From NCBI GenBank assembly GCA_037482015.1, contig JBBFKT010000001.1:1-64000 (forward strand): a DNA stretch of 64,000 nucleotides. The letters are read 5' to 3'. The translations under genes and the position numbers were made by a program. This stretch comes from Thermodesulforhabdaceae bacterium (GTDB taxonomy: Bacteria; Desulfobacterota; Syntrophobacteria; Syntrophobacterales; Thermodesulforhabdaceae). The notes beneath the pieces are model-generated. The model saw only the letters and a program-made list of their open reading frames with translations, was not told the DNA's origin and made no database searches. Below are positions 33,609 through 42,533 of this stretch, piece by piece. How positions within the stretch are numbered: position 1 is the stretch's first letter; each line of letters begins with the position of its first letter.

Positions 33609-35324
33609 TTACACTGTTTCTTTGGGTTTTTTCGGCAGGAACACAATGAAAGTCGTTCCTTCACCTTCTTTGCTGGTTACTTTTATGTCTCCTCCAAGCT
33701 TTTTAACGATACCATAAGTTATAGAAAGTCCCAAACCCGTTCCGTAACCTTTTTTGGTTGTAAAAAACGGCTCAAAGATGTGAGCAAGCACTTCCTTAGA
33801 CATTCCTTTGCCGTTATCTTTAATCGTTACCGCCACCGTGTCCATATCCGGTTCCCACGTGGCAATATATACTTCTCCGCCTTCGTCAACGGCATCGAAG
33901 GCATTGTTAATTATGTTTAAGAATACCTGCTGGAGTTGACCTCGATCTGAAGAAATACGAAGATTGTCACCAAGATTCAAACGAATTTTAATGTTACGAT
34001 ACAAAGCTTCTTTTTCAAGGAAGCTCAAAGTTTCTTTGATGACATCATTCAGGTCGAGAATTTCCATCTTAACATCCATTCTTCTTGCAAAACCCAGCAG
34101 ACGATGAGTGATGTCCCGGCATCGATCAACGGACTTTATTATGGAATCGACTAATGAAATGAATTTTTCATTTTCAGGGAATGACTGTCTGGTTGTAAGA
34201 AGATCCTTCATTAAACCAGCTTTCTCGCTAATAATAGAGAGAGGATTGTTAATTTCGTGGGCGACTCCTGCTGCAAGACGCCCTATTGAAGAAAGCTTCT
34301 GAGAGTGTTGCATTTCTCTGAAGGCTAATTCTCGTTTTTCGTCAGATTCCTTTATATGGCGCATCAAGATAGAAGTGAGTTGGAAAATGAAACCAACGAT
34401 TAGTATAAAACTTATCGTAAAGACAATAAAAAAGTCCTTTCTTAAAGAATACCAGGCCGTAAGAACTCTGGCTTCTGGTTTGACGATAACCAGGATGTAT
34501 TCTGGGTGAGTGAAATATATGTAAGAAACATAGTAGGTTTGGTTTTGGTAACTTACTGTGATAGTTGCTGGGTCGTAGCTTACAGGCAATGTTCCTAATT
34601 GAGATGGTTCAAGAATCTTACAGAAACTTTTAGAACTTGTCTGGCAGATTCCTTGATGATTTATTAGAAAAGATTCTGAATCAGGTTCAAGCCCCATAGA
34701 GCTTATGAGTTCGTTGAAGTGGTCTATGTTTATTGTCATTCTGAGTATCCACCGCTTTCCTGGTTCTTCCCATTGTTGAATGGCTATAGCAACATGAGGA
34801 AATCGGCGGTACCCTAGAAATACATCGCTAATGTAAGAGCCTCTAATTTGAACTTCGTTAAACCAATGTTGGTCACGGTAATTTTTTCCCTTGAGATCAT
34901 AGGGTCCAGCGTAAGAAACCTGATTGCCGCTATCATCAATAAGTCCTATATCAACAACCCCGCTGTATTCTTTCCTGATTACATGGTATAGTCGGTTTAG
35001 GGTCTCATCATCCGAGAGTTCTCTGAAGCTATAAACAGAGGCTAGCAGCTTCATTGCTGACATTCTTTCTCTAAGGTAAAGTTCGAAGGAGTGGCGAGTT
35101 TTATTAATGATCATTCGTAGAGGGGAAAATACTTCTCCTTTTATGGCGCTCTGGTATTGATGATAATTTAGAATGGCCATAATTGTTATGGGCACGACAG
35201 TCACAATAAGCATTAACGCCAGTATATTACGCTTCAGGATGTCATAGCGAATGGAAGGTTCAACATCTTCGGGTATAGTCAAAAAACTTGAAATGATCTT
35301 TTCAATTTTTTCAAATAGGTACAT
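33609..35324 (-). CDS. Membrane sensor histidine kinase (dCache-type)
   Basis: The 571-residue kinase has transmembrane segments at about 33-52 and 300-320 flanking an extracytoplasmic Cache-like sensor (YSGVVDIGLIDDSGNQVSYAG, FLGYRRFPHVAIAIQ). HisKA follows with the H-box GVAHEINNPLSII, then HATPase_c with N-box INNAFDAV, DNGKGM and GTGLGLSI. All catalytic motifs are intact. It is the likely phosphodonor for the response regulator encoded directly downstream. The ligand is unknown. Confidence 0.94.
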   Translation of the reverse strand: MYLFEKIEKIISSFLTIPEDVEPSIRYDILKRNILALMLIVTVVPITIMAILNYHQYQSAIKGEVFSPLRMIINKTRHSFELYLRERMSAMKLLASVYSFRELSDDETLNRLYHVIRKEYSGVVDIGLIDDSGNQVSYAGPYDLKGKNYRDQHWFNEVQIRGSYISDVFLGYRRFPHVAIAIQQWEEPGKRWILRMTINIDHFNELISSMGLEPDSESFLINHQGICQTSSKSFCKILEPSQLGTLPVSYDPATITVSYQNQTYYVSYIYFTHPEYILVIVKPEARVLTAWYSLRKDFFIVFTISFILIVGFIFQLTSILMRHIKESDEKRELAFREMQHSQKLSSIGRLAAGVAHEINNPLSIISEKAGLMKDLLTTRQSFPENEKFISLVDSIIKSVDRCRDITHRLLGFARRMDVKMEILDLNDVIKETLSFLEKEALYRNIKIRLNLGDNLRISSDRGQLQQVFLNIINNAFDAVDEGGEVYIATWEPDMDTVAVTIKDNGKGMSKEVLAHIFEPFFTTKKGYGTGLGLSITYGIVKKLGGDIKVTSKEGEGTTFIVFLPKKPKETV

Positions 35325-35336
35325 GGCAAATTAACC

Positions 35337-35663
35337 TCAGGCTAGAAGTTTTCCCGGAGTTAGCGTTCCCTTAGCGAAATGTTGAATTGCTTCTGTAGCC
35401 ATTCCGATTACAGAATCAAAAACCTTGATCTTTTTCCAGACCAGATACTGAAAATATTCTTCCTCAATCGCACCGCATATAACAACATCAACTTTTTCTT
35501 TAACAATAAAATGGCATAGATCATCGGCGGAAGCCTGCGGGAGAACGATAACCTTGGCATCTTCGATCTCACCCTGCTTGCTACAGATGGCTATCAAAAC
35601 TTCTGTCGTTAGATCAAAACGGGGAGCTATTTCCTGACCACTTAAGGTAACAAGAATTTTCAC
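35337..35663 (-). CDS. NifX/NafY-like dinitrogenase cofactor-family protein
   Basis: This 108-residue protein matches the PF02579 fold (KILVTLSGQEIAPRFDLTTEVLI, VDVVICGAIEEEYFQYL). NifX, NafY and NifB C-terminal domains bind FeMo-cofactor precursors, but free-standing members are common in non-fixing anaerobes. There are no nif genes in the window. It starts with GTG at 35663 behind GGGGAG, and heads the minus-strand operon of the sensor kinase. Confidence 0.85.
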   Translation of the reverse strand: MKILVTLSGQEIAPRFDLTTEVLIAICSKQGEIEDAKVIVLPQASADDLCHFIVKEKVDVVICGAIEEEYFQYLVWKKIKVFDSVIGMATEAIQHFAKGTLTPGKLLA

Positions 35664-35702
35664 TTTTTATCTTTTCTCCCCTTACATTAAAAACTTCAAT
35701 TC

Positions 35703-35711
35703 ATTATAACA
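35703..35711 (-). promoter_or_regulatory. Extended -10 promoter for the 35663-28630 operon
   Basis: On the minus strand: TGTTATAAT (TGn extension plus consensus TATAAT), about 40 bases before the GTG. No good -35 box was found, as is common for extended -10 promoters. Confidence 0.55.
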
Positions 35712-35747
35712 TGCATAACTTTAGAGTAAGTATGAAAAATAAAGACC

Positions 35748-35779
35748 CAGGGAAAACCGAATTTAATCGGCTTTCCCTG
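35748..35779 (-). terminator. Intrinsic terminator after the TauE-associated gene
   Basis: The stem CAGGGAAA-CCGA/TCGG-TTTCCCTG with one internal mismatch and loop ATTTAA is followed on the minus strand by TCTTTATTTTT. Confidence 0.75.
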
Positions 35780-35795
35780 TGAATGGCAAGGTATT

Positions 35796-36221
35796 TTAGT
35801 GACCACCGGTTTTAAGAATGCCAGATGCGGCTAGAATGAGGACAAGCACTTCGATAATTGATATTATGGTGAACAATGTGTCTTTTTTCTTTATATACGC
35901 TGGGACGAGGGAAATAAATCCAATAATTGTAAGAGCCCCTAGTAGCACGATACCGATGAAATTCAAAAAGTCAGCTTTGCCTATAAGCGTCAGCCATCCC
36001 CATCCTGTGGGAATGCGCGCTTCTTCGACATAGTGATGAACATTTTTAGACCAATGAAGAGGAACATCCTTAAGGGGTATGTAAGGATCAAGGACACCGA
36101 CTATGTAAAGTATGTATGTAATAGTCATAATAGCAATAGCCGACCAGCTTCCATAAAATAAGATGTCGGCGTAAATGATTTGTTCTGGAGCCGCTTTGGT
36201 TTCAATCGCCTTTTTTTCCAT
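35796..36221 (-). CDS. Small membrane protein associated with TauE/SafE transporter
   Basis: The 141-residue protein has three clear hydrophobic helices (about 22-42, 85-107 and 115-136) and a hydrophilic first loop (KDVPLHWSKNVHHYVEEARIP). It follows the TauE/SafE gene by 35 bases and shares its terminator, so the two are probably one transcription unit. It may belong to the DUF1634-like proteins that accompany TauE/SafE permeases, but I am not sure of that assignment. Its function is unknown. Confidence 0.65.
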   Translation of the reverse strand: MEKKAIETKAAPEQIIYADILFYGSWSAIAIMTITYILYIVGVLDPYIPLKDVPLHWSKNVHHYVEEARIPTGWGWLTLIGKADFLNFIGIVLLGALTIIGFISLVPAYIKKKDTLFTIISIIEVLVLILAASGILKTGGH

Positions 36222-36256
36222 TCTTAATGCCCTCTCTTATTTCAAATTTCCCTAAA

Positions 36257-37228
36257 TTAACCCATTAGCCCCTTGAGGAGAGCCCTGATGCCTGCAAAAA
36301 GTAGCACGGCTATGACCATATAACGGATGAACTTTGGTTTTGCAACGGCAAGAAGTCTTACTCCAACAAATGATCCTAGCATAAGTCCGATAATTGATGG
36401 TATAGCCATTAGAGGAATAACACAGCCCTGATTCAGATAAATCCATGCTGCCGAAGTATCCGTTATAGAGAGAAGGAACTTACTGGTTCCAACGGCTATC
36501 TTTAACGGGACGCCCATAATTAGATTCAACACAGGCACATTTGCCCATCCGGCTCCCAAACCAAACATACCAGCCATTATACCAATGATGATAAACAGTA
36601 ATAAACCCTTAAGCGTTCTATGAGTTTTCCACTCAACAACCTCCCTGGTGGACTCTTCCACATAAGCTCCCGACATACCAAGAGCAAGTCCTATAGCATC
36701 CTGTTGCTTGACCTCCGGTCTTTCAAGGTTTTTGGATGTTGCCAGGATGATCGATATCAAAATAATTGTTGAACCTAGACAGATCTGCACGACTTTTGTG
36801 GGAAGAGCTAAGCCCATGAAAGCTCCCACAATGGCGCAAGATGATGCAATAAGTGCTACTGGTAAAGCGAGCCGAAGATTTGCAAGATTTCTCCTTAGAA
36901 GACCCGGTCCTGCCGCTAGCGCTCCAGCAAGAGCCACCAACAATCCTGCTCCTCTGACAAAGTCAAGATGAAACGGGAAAAAGCCACTTACCAGAGGAAC
37001 AAACAATACTCCTCCTCCCACCCCGGCAAGCACGGCAATTATTCCAAGAATGAAGCAGAAAATAAACAAAACAATAACCCAAAACCACCAAGGTTTTGTG
37101 CTTCCTCCTGCCATGCCTTCAACCGTTTTTTCGGCTGCGTAAGCTAGCACAGGATGGGATAAGACAAAACAAACAACAAAAGAAAACCACAAGAACAACC
37201 ACTTAGATAAGTTAAATCTCTGCACCAT
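36257..37228 (-). CDS. TauE/SafE family sulfur-anion exporter
   Basis: About 323 residues. After an N-terminal hydrophobic segment ending at ...PVLAYA (signal-like), there are two halves with the TauE/SafE glycine-rich pattern (AVLAGVGGGVLFVPLVSGFF and GMFGLGAGWANVPVLNLIMG). The family exports sulfite, sulfoacetate or related organosulfur anions. I chose the ATG at 37228, five bases after AAGGGGG. It has a strong promoter at 37269-37298 and is followed by a small membrane partner gene. Confidence 0.9.
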   Translation of the reverse strand: MVQRFNLSKWLFLWFSFVVCFVLSHPVLAYAAEKTVEGMAGGSTKPWWFWVIVLFIFCFILGIIAVLAGVGGGVLFVPLVSGFFPFHLDFVRGAGLLVALAGALAAGPGLLRRNLANLRLALPVALIASSCAIVGAFMGLALPTKVVQICLGSTIILISIILATSKNLERPEVKQQDAIGLALGMSGAYVEESTREVVEWKTHRTLKGLLLFIIIGIMAGMFGLGAGWANVPVLNLIMGVPLKIAVGTSKFLLSITDTSAAWIYLNQGCVIPLMAIPSIIGLMLGSFVGVRLLAVAKPKFIRYMVIAVLLFAGIRALLKGLMG

Positions 37229-37268
37229 CATAACCCCCTTTACATTAATAAAATTGACCCGGTCCGGG

Positions 37269-37298
37269 ATTATAAAAAAATTCACAAATAGTTGTCAA
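37269..37298 (-). promoter_or_regulatory. Consensus sigma-70 promoter for the TauE/SafE operon
   Basis: On the minus strand: TTGACA, an 18-base A+T-rich spacer, TATAAT. Both boxes match consensus fully. A partly palindromic GACCCGGTCCGGG lies in the initially transcribed region. Confidence 0.8.
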
Positions 37299-37592
37299 AA
37301 TGAAAATGAAATACAAACAAAACAGACTAGCTTTTTGTTAGCAATGGAACATATAAAAATTGAGATGAAAGGGTGTTCTAAAAGTTCGCAGGATGCAAAC
37401 CAGAAGACCCAATTTTAAACTTGCACCTTCTGGTTGACTCATTAGAAGCTAAAAGGGTAAGCAGCAGATACTGCTAGATTTCATCCAGGGTATGGTATTT
37501 CAAACGGCTTTACTAAGATGTTGATGTTACAACTGTTTACTGGCATATCACTCCTCCGGAAAATAAATTTTGTTTGAAAAAGGAGAGTCAAA
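37299..37592. other. Non-coding region upstream of the radical SAM gene
   Basis: No gene was seen. It contains a 9-bp inverted repeat AACCAGAAG/CTTCTGGTT (37398-37406 and 37427-37435) next to GGGTGTTCTAAAAG (around 37372), which is reminiscent of the GTGTTCGAAAA ends of the 20671 block but degenerate. I cannot assign a function. Confidence 0.5.
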
Positions 37593-38477
37593 ATGAAAGG
37601 AGAAGACCTTCATTACGAGGGAATTATCATCAGACCGCCGAGTGAAGCTCAGAGTATAATCCTTCAGGTAACCGTTGGCTGCTCCCATAACAAATGCACC
37701 TTTTGCGGCACCTACAAAGGAGTGCGATTCAGGATAAAAGATGACACTATTATTGAAAAAGACATTATTCTGGCTTCTCAGCAATTTCCTTTCCTGAGAA
37801 GAGTTTTTCTGTGCGATGGAGATGCTCTCATAATGCCTCATAAAAAACTTGTTTGGATTTTACAGCTTATCCGCAAACATATGCCCTGGGTTCAGCGAGT
37901 TGGGCTTTACGGAAACGCTAAAAGCATTCTCCGCAAATCACCAAGCGAACTTGAAGAACTTAGAGATCTTGGGCTTGGAATAATCTATCTTGGAGTGGAA
38001 AGCGGCGATAGGGAGACTCTTCAGGCAATTAGAAAAGGCGTTTCTCCAGAACGCATGATTGAAGCTGGAAAACGCGTCAAAGAAGCTGGCATTACGCTAT
38101 CTGTTACAGTGCTTCTTGGCATTGCTGGAATAGAACGCTCCCTTGAACACGCCGCAGCAACAGGATGGATTCTTAGCGAGATGGATCCACACTATGTGGG
38201 AGCTCTCACCTTGATGATTCTTCCAAACACGCCTCTTGGGGAGGATTATATTAGAGGCGATTTCCGCATGCCCGATTCCAAGGGACTACTTTGCGAACTT
38301 AGAGAGATGATCATGAACACCCATCTTTCCCGAGGTCTTTTCATGTCTAACCATGCTTCTAACTATCTACCGCTCAAAGTGAGATTTCCAAAAGGCAAGG
38401 ATGAAGCTATAAAAACCATTGATGCTGCATTGAAAGGAGAAATTTCCTTAAAACCAGAATGGCTAAGAGCTTTGTGA
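37593..38477 (+). CDS. Radical SAM protein (Elp3/MiaB-like fold)
   Basis: The 294-residue protein has the iron-sulfur motif GCSHNKCTFCGTYKG near residue 30 (C-x4-C-x2-C, the variant usual for this uncharacterised group), followed by radical SAM barrel elements (VFLCDGDALIMP, LGLGIIYLGVESG, VSVTVLLGIAG). It is probably an oxygen-sensitive enzyme of unknown substrate. The ATG follows AAAGGAGAGTCAAA. Its 3' end overlaps the convergent nadK gene by 15 bases. Confidence 0.88.
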   Translation: MKGEDLHYEGIIIRPPSEAQSIILQVTVGCSHNKCTFCGTYKGVRFRIKDDTIIEKDIILASQQFPFLRRVFLCDGDALIMPHKKLVWILQLIRKHMPWVQRVGLYGNAKSILRKSPSELEELRDLGLGIIYLGVESGDRETLQAIRKGVSPERMIEAGKRVKEAGITLSVTVLLGIAGIERSLEHAAATGWILSEMDPHYVGALTLMILPNTPLGEDYIRGDFRMPDSKGLLCELREMIMNTHLSRGLFMSNHASNYLPLKVRFPKGKDEAIKTIDAALKGEISLKPEWLRAL

Positions 38478-39350
38478 AAAAATCCTGGACTGTTTTGCGC
38501 TTTGCCCCCACTTGAGCTTTGTTCGGAGAATTTCAAAGTAGTTGACGTTAAGGGGTTTCATAAATTTTAGAAAGTCTGAAGATGGAGTAATTAGGATGGA
38601 GTCTTCAAACGCAACGGCGGTTCCTACCTGACCGTCGCAGGTTAAAAAAACTTCCTGATCCTGGCTTTCTAGGAAGATATTTATTTCAAAAGGTGTAGAA
38701 ATAACAATAGGGCGGTCGGTCAAGTTAAAGGAACAAATAGGAGTAATTACTGCAACGTGAGCCGTGGGGCAGATTATGGGCCCCCCGGCAGAAAGATTAT
38801 AAGCCGTCGAACCCGTAGGGGTGGAAACAATTAAGCCGTCAGCTCTGTAGTAGTTTAAGTATTGCTTGTTTACTGATACGTGAAAGTCGATGATTCTAGC
38901 CAGAGCGCCCTTGTTTATAACCACATCGTTGATAGCAGATTGGCGGAAACAAACAGTATTATTTCTGAAAACGGTCACTTCCATCTTTAGTCTCTCTTCG
39001 GTCGCATAGTGCCCTTCCAGGATACCATTTAATTCTTCGAAGCATCTGTCCCTGGGAATTTCAGTGAGAAATCCCAACCCACCAAAGTTTATGCCAACAA
39101 TAGGAACATTGTATGAATGTAACCATCTGGCAGCGCTTAGAAAGGTTCCGTCTCCTCCTATCACTATGGCGATAGTTTCCGAGTGATCAAGATACGCCAT
39201 TATGCTTTTTGGATCTGGAGGATTCTCCACATTGATGTAAAAACATGAAGAAATCCCTTTGGAGCTAAGAAATTCTTCCATCTTTACAGTAAATTCCAAA
39301 CATTCTGGATGATTTTTATAAAACAACACACCGTGTCTAGCCCACACCAT
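38463..39350 (-). CDS. nadK: NAD kinase
   Basis: The 295-residue enzyme makes NADP from NAD with ATP or polyphosphate. The GGDGTFL motif (65-71), NFGGLGFLTE and the NAD-binding TPTGSTAYNLSAGGPI are intact. Length is standard. The ATG at 39350 follows GAGGATTCAAG. The leader contains an 11-bp inverted repeat (39372-39382 with 39413-39423). Confidence 0.96.
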   Translation of the reverse strand: MVWARHGVLFYKNHPECLEFTVKMEEFLSSKGISSCFYINVENPPDPKSIMAYLDHSETIAIVIGGDGTFLSAARWLHSYNVPIVGINFGGLGFLTEIPRDRCFEELNGILEGHYATEERLKMEVTVFRNNTVCFRQSAINDVVINKGALARIIDFHVSVNKQYLNYYRADGLIVSTPTGSTAYNLSAGGPIICPTAHVAVITPICSFNLTDRPIVISTPFEINIFLESQDQEVFLTCDGQVGTAVAFEDSILITPSSDFLKFMKPLNVNYFEILRTKLKWGQSAKQSRIFSQSS

Positions 39351-39870
39351 CTTGAATCCTCGAAAGCTGTTTTTTTCTTGCTCTTCACTTCTACTTGAAC
39401 AATAGCTCTGATAGCAAGAAAAATTAAAATACCATAATTCACGACAACTCTCTGAATAAATTGATCTTATTGCCCTTTGACTAAATAAGCCCTGCGGAAG
39501 ATTGTTCTATTTGTAACAACCTAAAAAGACTTGTATTTTTGTCTTGACTTACGAAGGTCCTTTTGGATAGAAAGACAACAGGAATGGAAGGTGGTAGGTG
39601 TTCAAAGTATGGCTAACCTAGCAACCGAGAGGAGGTGAGCAAGAAAGAGGGAGGGAGAGAATTTTAGCAAGGGTCTTTTTCCTGCGTCTTTATGGTGCTC
39701 ATTAGAGTTCTCCACAAAAGCAATTCATTAAGGGTTTTGATTCAAGCACTTATTTCAAACTTCCTGGTGTTTCACGAAGTCCAATTTCGCCAGAACGTCT
39801 CCGTAAAAGGTTTTTTTAAGGTAAAGGGTTTAAAGGTTAGTCTTTTTACCAGAGGAAAGGAGGCGTAATT
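39351..39870. other. Long divergent intergenic region (nadK / OFA transporter)
   Basis: No coding frame was seen in 520 bases. It holds an inverted repeat TTTTTCTTGCT/AGCAAGAAAAA (39372-39423) in the nadK leader, a purine-rich GAGAGGAGGTGAGC run at about 39629, and possible weak -35 boxes TTGACT near 39478 and 39544. The leader of the transporter gene may be several hundred bases long; I found no known riboswitch consensus. Confidence 0.5.
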
Positions 39871-41133
39871 ATGGCAAATGCTCAACCCGTTGCAAAAGAG
39901 CCTGGGAAAGCGTGGCAAGTCGTTTTTGCTGGTATGACGGTCAATCTTTGTTTGGGGTGTTTGTATGCCTGGAGCGTGTGGGTTAAGTATCTTACCGATG
40001 CTAAGTTTATGACCGCTCAGGGCTGGACACCTCTTACCGCAGAGCAGGCATCAAACCCCGCATCATTGTGTATATTAATTTTTGCTCTTCTTATGATCCC
40101 TGGAGGTAGAATTCAGGACAAATATGGTCCAACCGTTGCGGCATCCATTGGTGGTGTTGCTATTGGAGCTGGTCTTATCCTGTCGGGCATAATGAAAACA
40201 TATGCAGGCATACTTTTAGGTTTCGGGGTTCTCGGCGGCATTGGAATGGGAGTTGGTTATGCAGCCCCTACACCCGCAGCAGTTAAATGGTTTGGACCAC
40301 ATAAAAGAGGAATGATTGCTGGAATAGTCGTTGGTGGTTACGGTCTGGCGGCTTTTTACGTCGCTCCAGTTGCTAAGTGGCTTATTACAACTTACAGCAT
40401 GAGCGCATCTTTTTACGTGCTTGGTATTGTATATTTGATCGTAATTTTAATTGCTGCTCAACTACTTGCATGGCCTGAACCTGGTTATGTGCCTCCTCCA
40501 CCTCCAGCTACCGCTCAGTCGGCTGCAAGAGCTGCAACTCAGACTCGCTTCGACTGGACTGCAGGGGAAATGGTGAGAACCTGGCAGTTCTATGCTCTCA
40601 TGATTATGTTTACAATTAATACCCAGGCAGGACTTCTCCTTATCGGTCATGCAGCAAAGATGATCGAAAAAATTATGGCAGCAGGTTATCTACTCGTGTC
40701 CTGGGGTGCCGTCTTCAACACCGTTGGTCGTATTGGAACGGGTATTATCTCCGACAAAATCGGACGTATGAACGCTCTTATAATCAACTACATAGCGGCT
40801 TGTATCGTAATGTTTGCATTTCCCTATCTTTTGAGCATTAAAAATGTTGTCCTGCTTTTCATTGCTACGGCTATCGGTTTCTGGTGCTACGGTGGTGGGC
40901 TTGCTCTGTTCCCATCCTTTACCGCAGACTTCTATGGTCCTAAGAACCTCGGTTTTAACTACGGTCTGGTATTCATCGGTTGGGGTCTTGGGGCCTTCAT
41001 GCCAAAGCTTGCCGGTTACATCTACGACAAGTATAAATCATATGATTACGCTTTCTATATTGCCGGTCTTCTTATCATCCTCGGTATAATAATCGCCCTC
41101 GTGACCAAGAGACCTCGTTACGCAAAGGAATAG
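39871..41133 (+). CDS. OFA-family major facilitator (oxalate/formate antiporter-like)
   Basis: The 420-residue protein has 12 membrane helices and OFA/MFS features: NLCLGCLYAWSVW in helix 1, GRIQDKYGP after helix 2, GIGMGVGYAAPTPAAVKWF in helix 4 and GRIGTGIISDKIGR in the second half. Family members exchange or co-transport small carboxylates (oxalate, formate, lactate, pyruvate). The actual substrate is open. The ATG follows GGAAAGGAGGCGTAATT, a very strong ribosome site, and a strong terminator follows, so it is monocistronic. Confidence 0.92.
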   Translation: MANAQPVAKEPGKAWQVVFAGMTVNLCLGCLYAWSVWVKYLTDAKFMTAQGWTPLTAEQASNPASLCILIFALLMIPGGRIQDKYGPTVAASIGGVAIGAGLILSGIMKTYAGILLGFGVLGGIGMGVGYAAPTPAAVKWFGPHKRGMIAGIVVGGYGLAAFYVAPVAKWLITTYSMSASFYVLGIVYLIVILIAAQLLAWPEPGYVPPPPPATAQSAARAATQTRFDWTAGEMVRTWQFYALMIMFTINTQAGLLLIGHAAKMIEKIMAAGYLLVSWGAVFNTVGRIGTGIISDKIGRMNALIINYIAACIVMFAFPYLLSIKNVVLLFIATAIGFWCYGGGLALFPSFTADFYGPKNLGFNYGLVFIGWGLGAFMPKLAGYIYDKYKSYDYAFYIAGLLIILGIIIALVTKRPRYAKE

Positions 41134-41173
41134 ATGCTTTGCTCTTAACTTGATCTCCTTGATCTGCTAACAT

Positions 41174-41210
41174 AAAGGGGGTTCTGAGATATTTCAGAAC
41201 CCCCTTTTTA
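41174..41210 (+). terminator. Strong intrinsic terminator after the OFA transporter
   Basis: A 14-bp perfect stem (AAAGGGGGTTCTGA and its complement), a 6-base loop, ending in TTTTTA. Confidence 0.92.
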
Positions 41211-41238
41211 ATCTAAAACGATTTGAGGATAGCCTGCG

Positions 41239-42528
41239 GTGCAAAAAATAGCACTTCTGTTGATAGATCTTCATGACTCGCTCCAGATGAAATTAACTAG
41301 AATTTTATCAGAGAATTTTCCCCAGATAGATTTCGAGATTTTCTTTGACGAAGGTCGTTTGAGGACATCCTCGGCTATTGCATTCGTATTATGGAAAGGA
41401 GACGCTTCCAAATTCGATGCCTTGAAAAACTTCCCACTCTTTGTTTTCCTGGATCCTTCTTCTCAGGAAAATTTCCCAGCTTTGGAGTTTGCAGAACGAT
41501 ATCCCGTATTCGATTATGCCTCTAGCGAAGATTCAGAATCTATGCTTAAAGGACGCCTCCTGTTGTTCGTGAAAAAAGCTGTAGATTTTTTAGAAAATCC
41601 TTCGACTGGTGAACAAAAGAGATCGAGTAAACTAGAAAACTTCGGCTCCTTTATTAAACATATTATGTCAGTTCTTTTCCGTTCTCGAGCCATTTCCCAA
41701 GCGGTGGAATGTTCCCCGATTATCGGCGGCAAATGGGTTCGAATACGAAGACTGGGATTCGGAAGTTTCGGTGAAGTGTGGCTAGTCCAGCGTAAAGGAA
41801 CTATTAGCGAACATTTCGCTGTAGCAAAAATTCCCCACGATGAAAAAGCCAATCCCAAGTTTTTGCAGGAAGCAGAAATTCTTAAGAAACTTCAAGATCA
41901 TCCCAATGCGGTTAAGGTTATCGAAGTGTTGGAACAAGAAGGGAAAACAATCATTATAGAAGAGTTTGTTGAAGGTAAAACTCTTCAGCAGTTAATGGAT
42001 GAGGGAATGACTCCATCTGAAAAAGAACAGGTTTTTCTGCAAGTTCTTGATATGGTAGCATACGCTCACGACCATCACATTATGCATCGAGATCTAAAGC
42101 CTGAAAATATCATAGTAACTTCAAGAGGTATTGCCAAAGTGCTCGATTTTGGAACCGCTAAGGATGTGAGTCGCAGAAGTATAAGTAGCACCGTTATAGG
42201 TTCTCGACCCTACATGGCACCAGAGCAGATTCGGGGAGAAAGCCGTATAGCAAGTGACGTGTGGGCTCTTGGTGTTATCCTTTACGCTTTGGTAACTGAT
42301 TATGTGCCTTTCTATTCCGAAAATGAAAAAGAACTTATGGACATGATCTTGGAATCTCCTCCCGAGCCTCCAAGTGTCCATGCTCCAGGGCTATCGCCCA
42401 ACCTTGAAGCCTTGATTCTCAAATGTCTTGAAAAAAATTGGAAAGCAAGATTTCATAATGCCCGCGAGCTTCAAAAAGCTCTACTTGCCGATTTTCCTGA
42501 TTTCGGAAAGGGATGGCATATCCCTTAA
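41239..42528 (+). CDS. Serine/threonine protein kinase with N-terminal receiver-like domain
   Basis: The 429-residue protein has a C-terminal Hanks-type kinase (about 165-425) with all key motifs: [12 protein letters not shown], Lys in [23 protein letters not shown] and APEQIRG. The first 110 or so residues ([21 protein letters not shown], then FVLWKGD and FVFLDP) resemble a response-regulator receiver, but a clear phosphoacceptor Asp in the right place is not evident, so it may be a pseudo-receiver. There is no membrane segment, unlike PknB types. Starts with GTG at 41239 after GAGGAT. Confidence 0.88.
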   Translation: MQKIALLLIDLHDSLQMKLTRILSENFPQIDFEIFFDEGRLRTSSAIAFVLWKGDASKFDALKNFPLFVFLDPSSQENFPALEFAERYPVFDYASSEDSESMLKGRLLLFVKKAVDFLENPSTGEQKRSSKLENFGSFIKHIMSVLFRSRAISQAVECSPIIGGKWVRIRRLGFGSFGEVWLVQRKGTISEHFAVAKIPHDEKANPKFLQEAEILKKLQDHPNAVKVIEVLEQEGKTIIIEEFVEGKTLQQLMDEGMTPSEKEQVFLQVLDMVAYAHDHHIMHRDLKPENIIVTSRGIAKVLDFGTAKDVSRRSISSTVIGSRPYMAPEQIRGESRIASDVWALGVILYALVTDYVPFYSENEKELMDMILESPPEPPSVHAPGLSPNLEALILKCLEKNWKARFHNARELQKALLADFPDFGKGWHIP

Positions 42529-42533
42529 AATTC

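Noticed and set aside
35337-35663. Evidence for nitrogen fixation
   Set aside because: Stand-alone NifX-like proteins are common in organisms without nitrogenase, and no nif structural or assembly genes are nearby.
39590-39660. Cyclic-di-GMP or similar riboswitch before the OFA transporter
   Set aside because: A short stretch looked superficially similar, but the required paired elements and conserved core could not be found.
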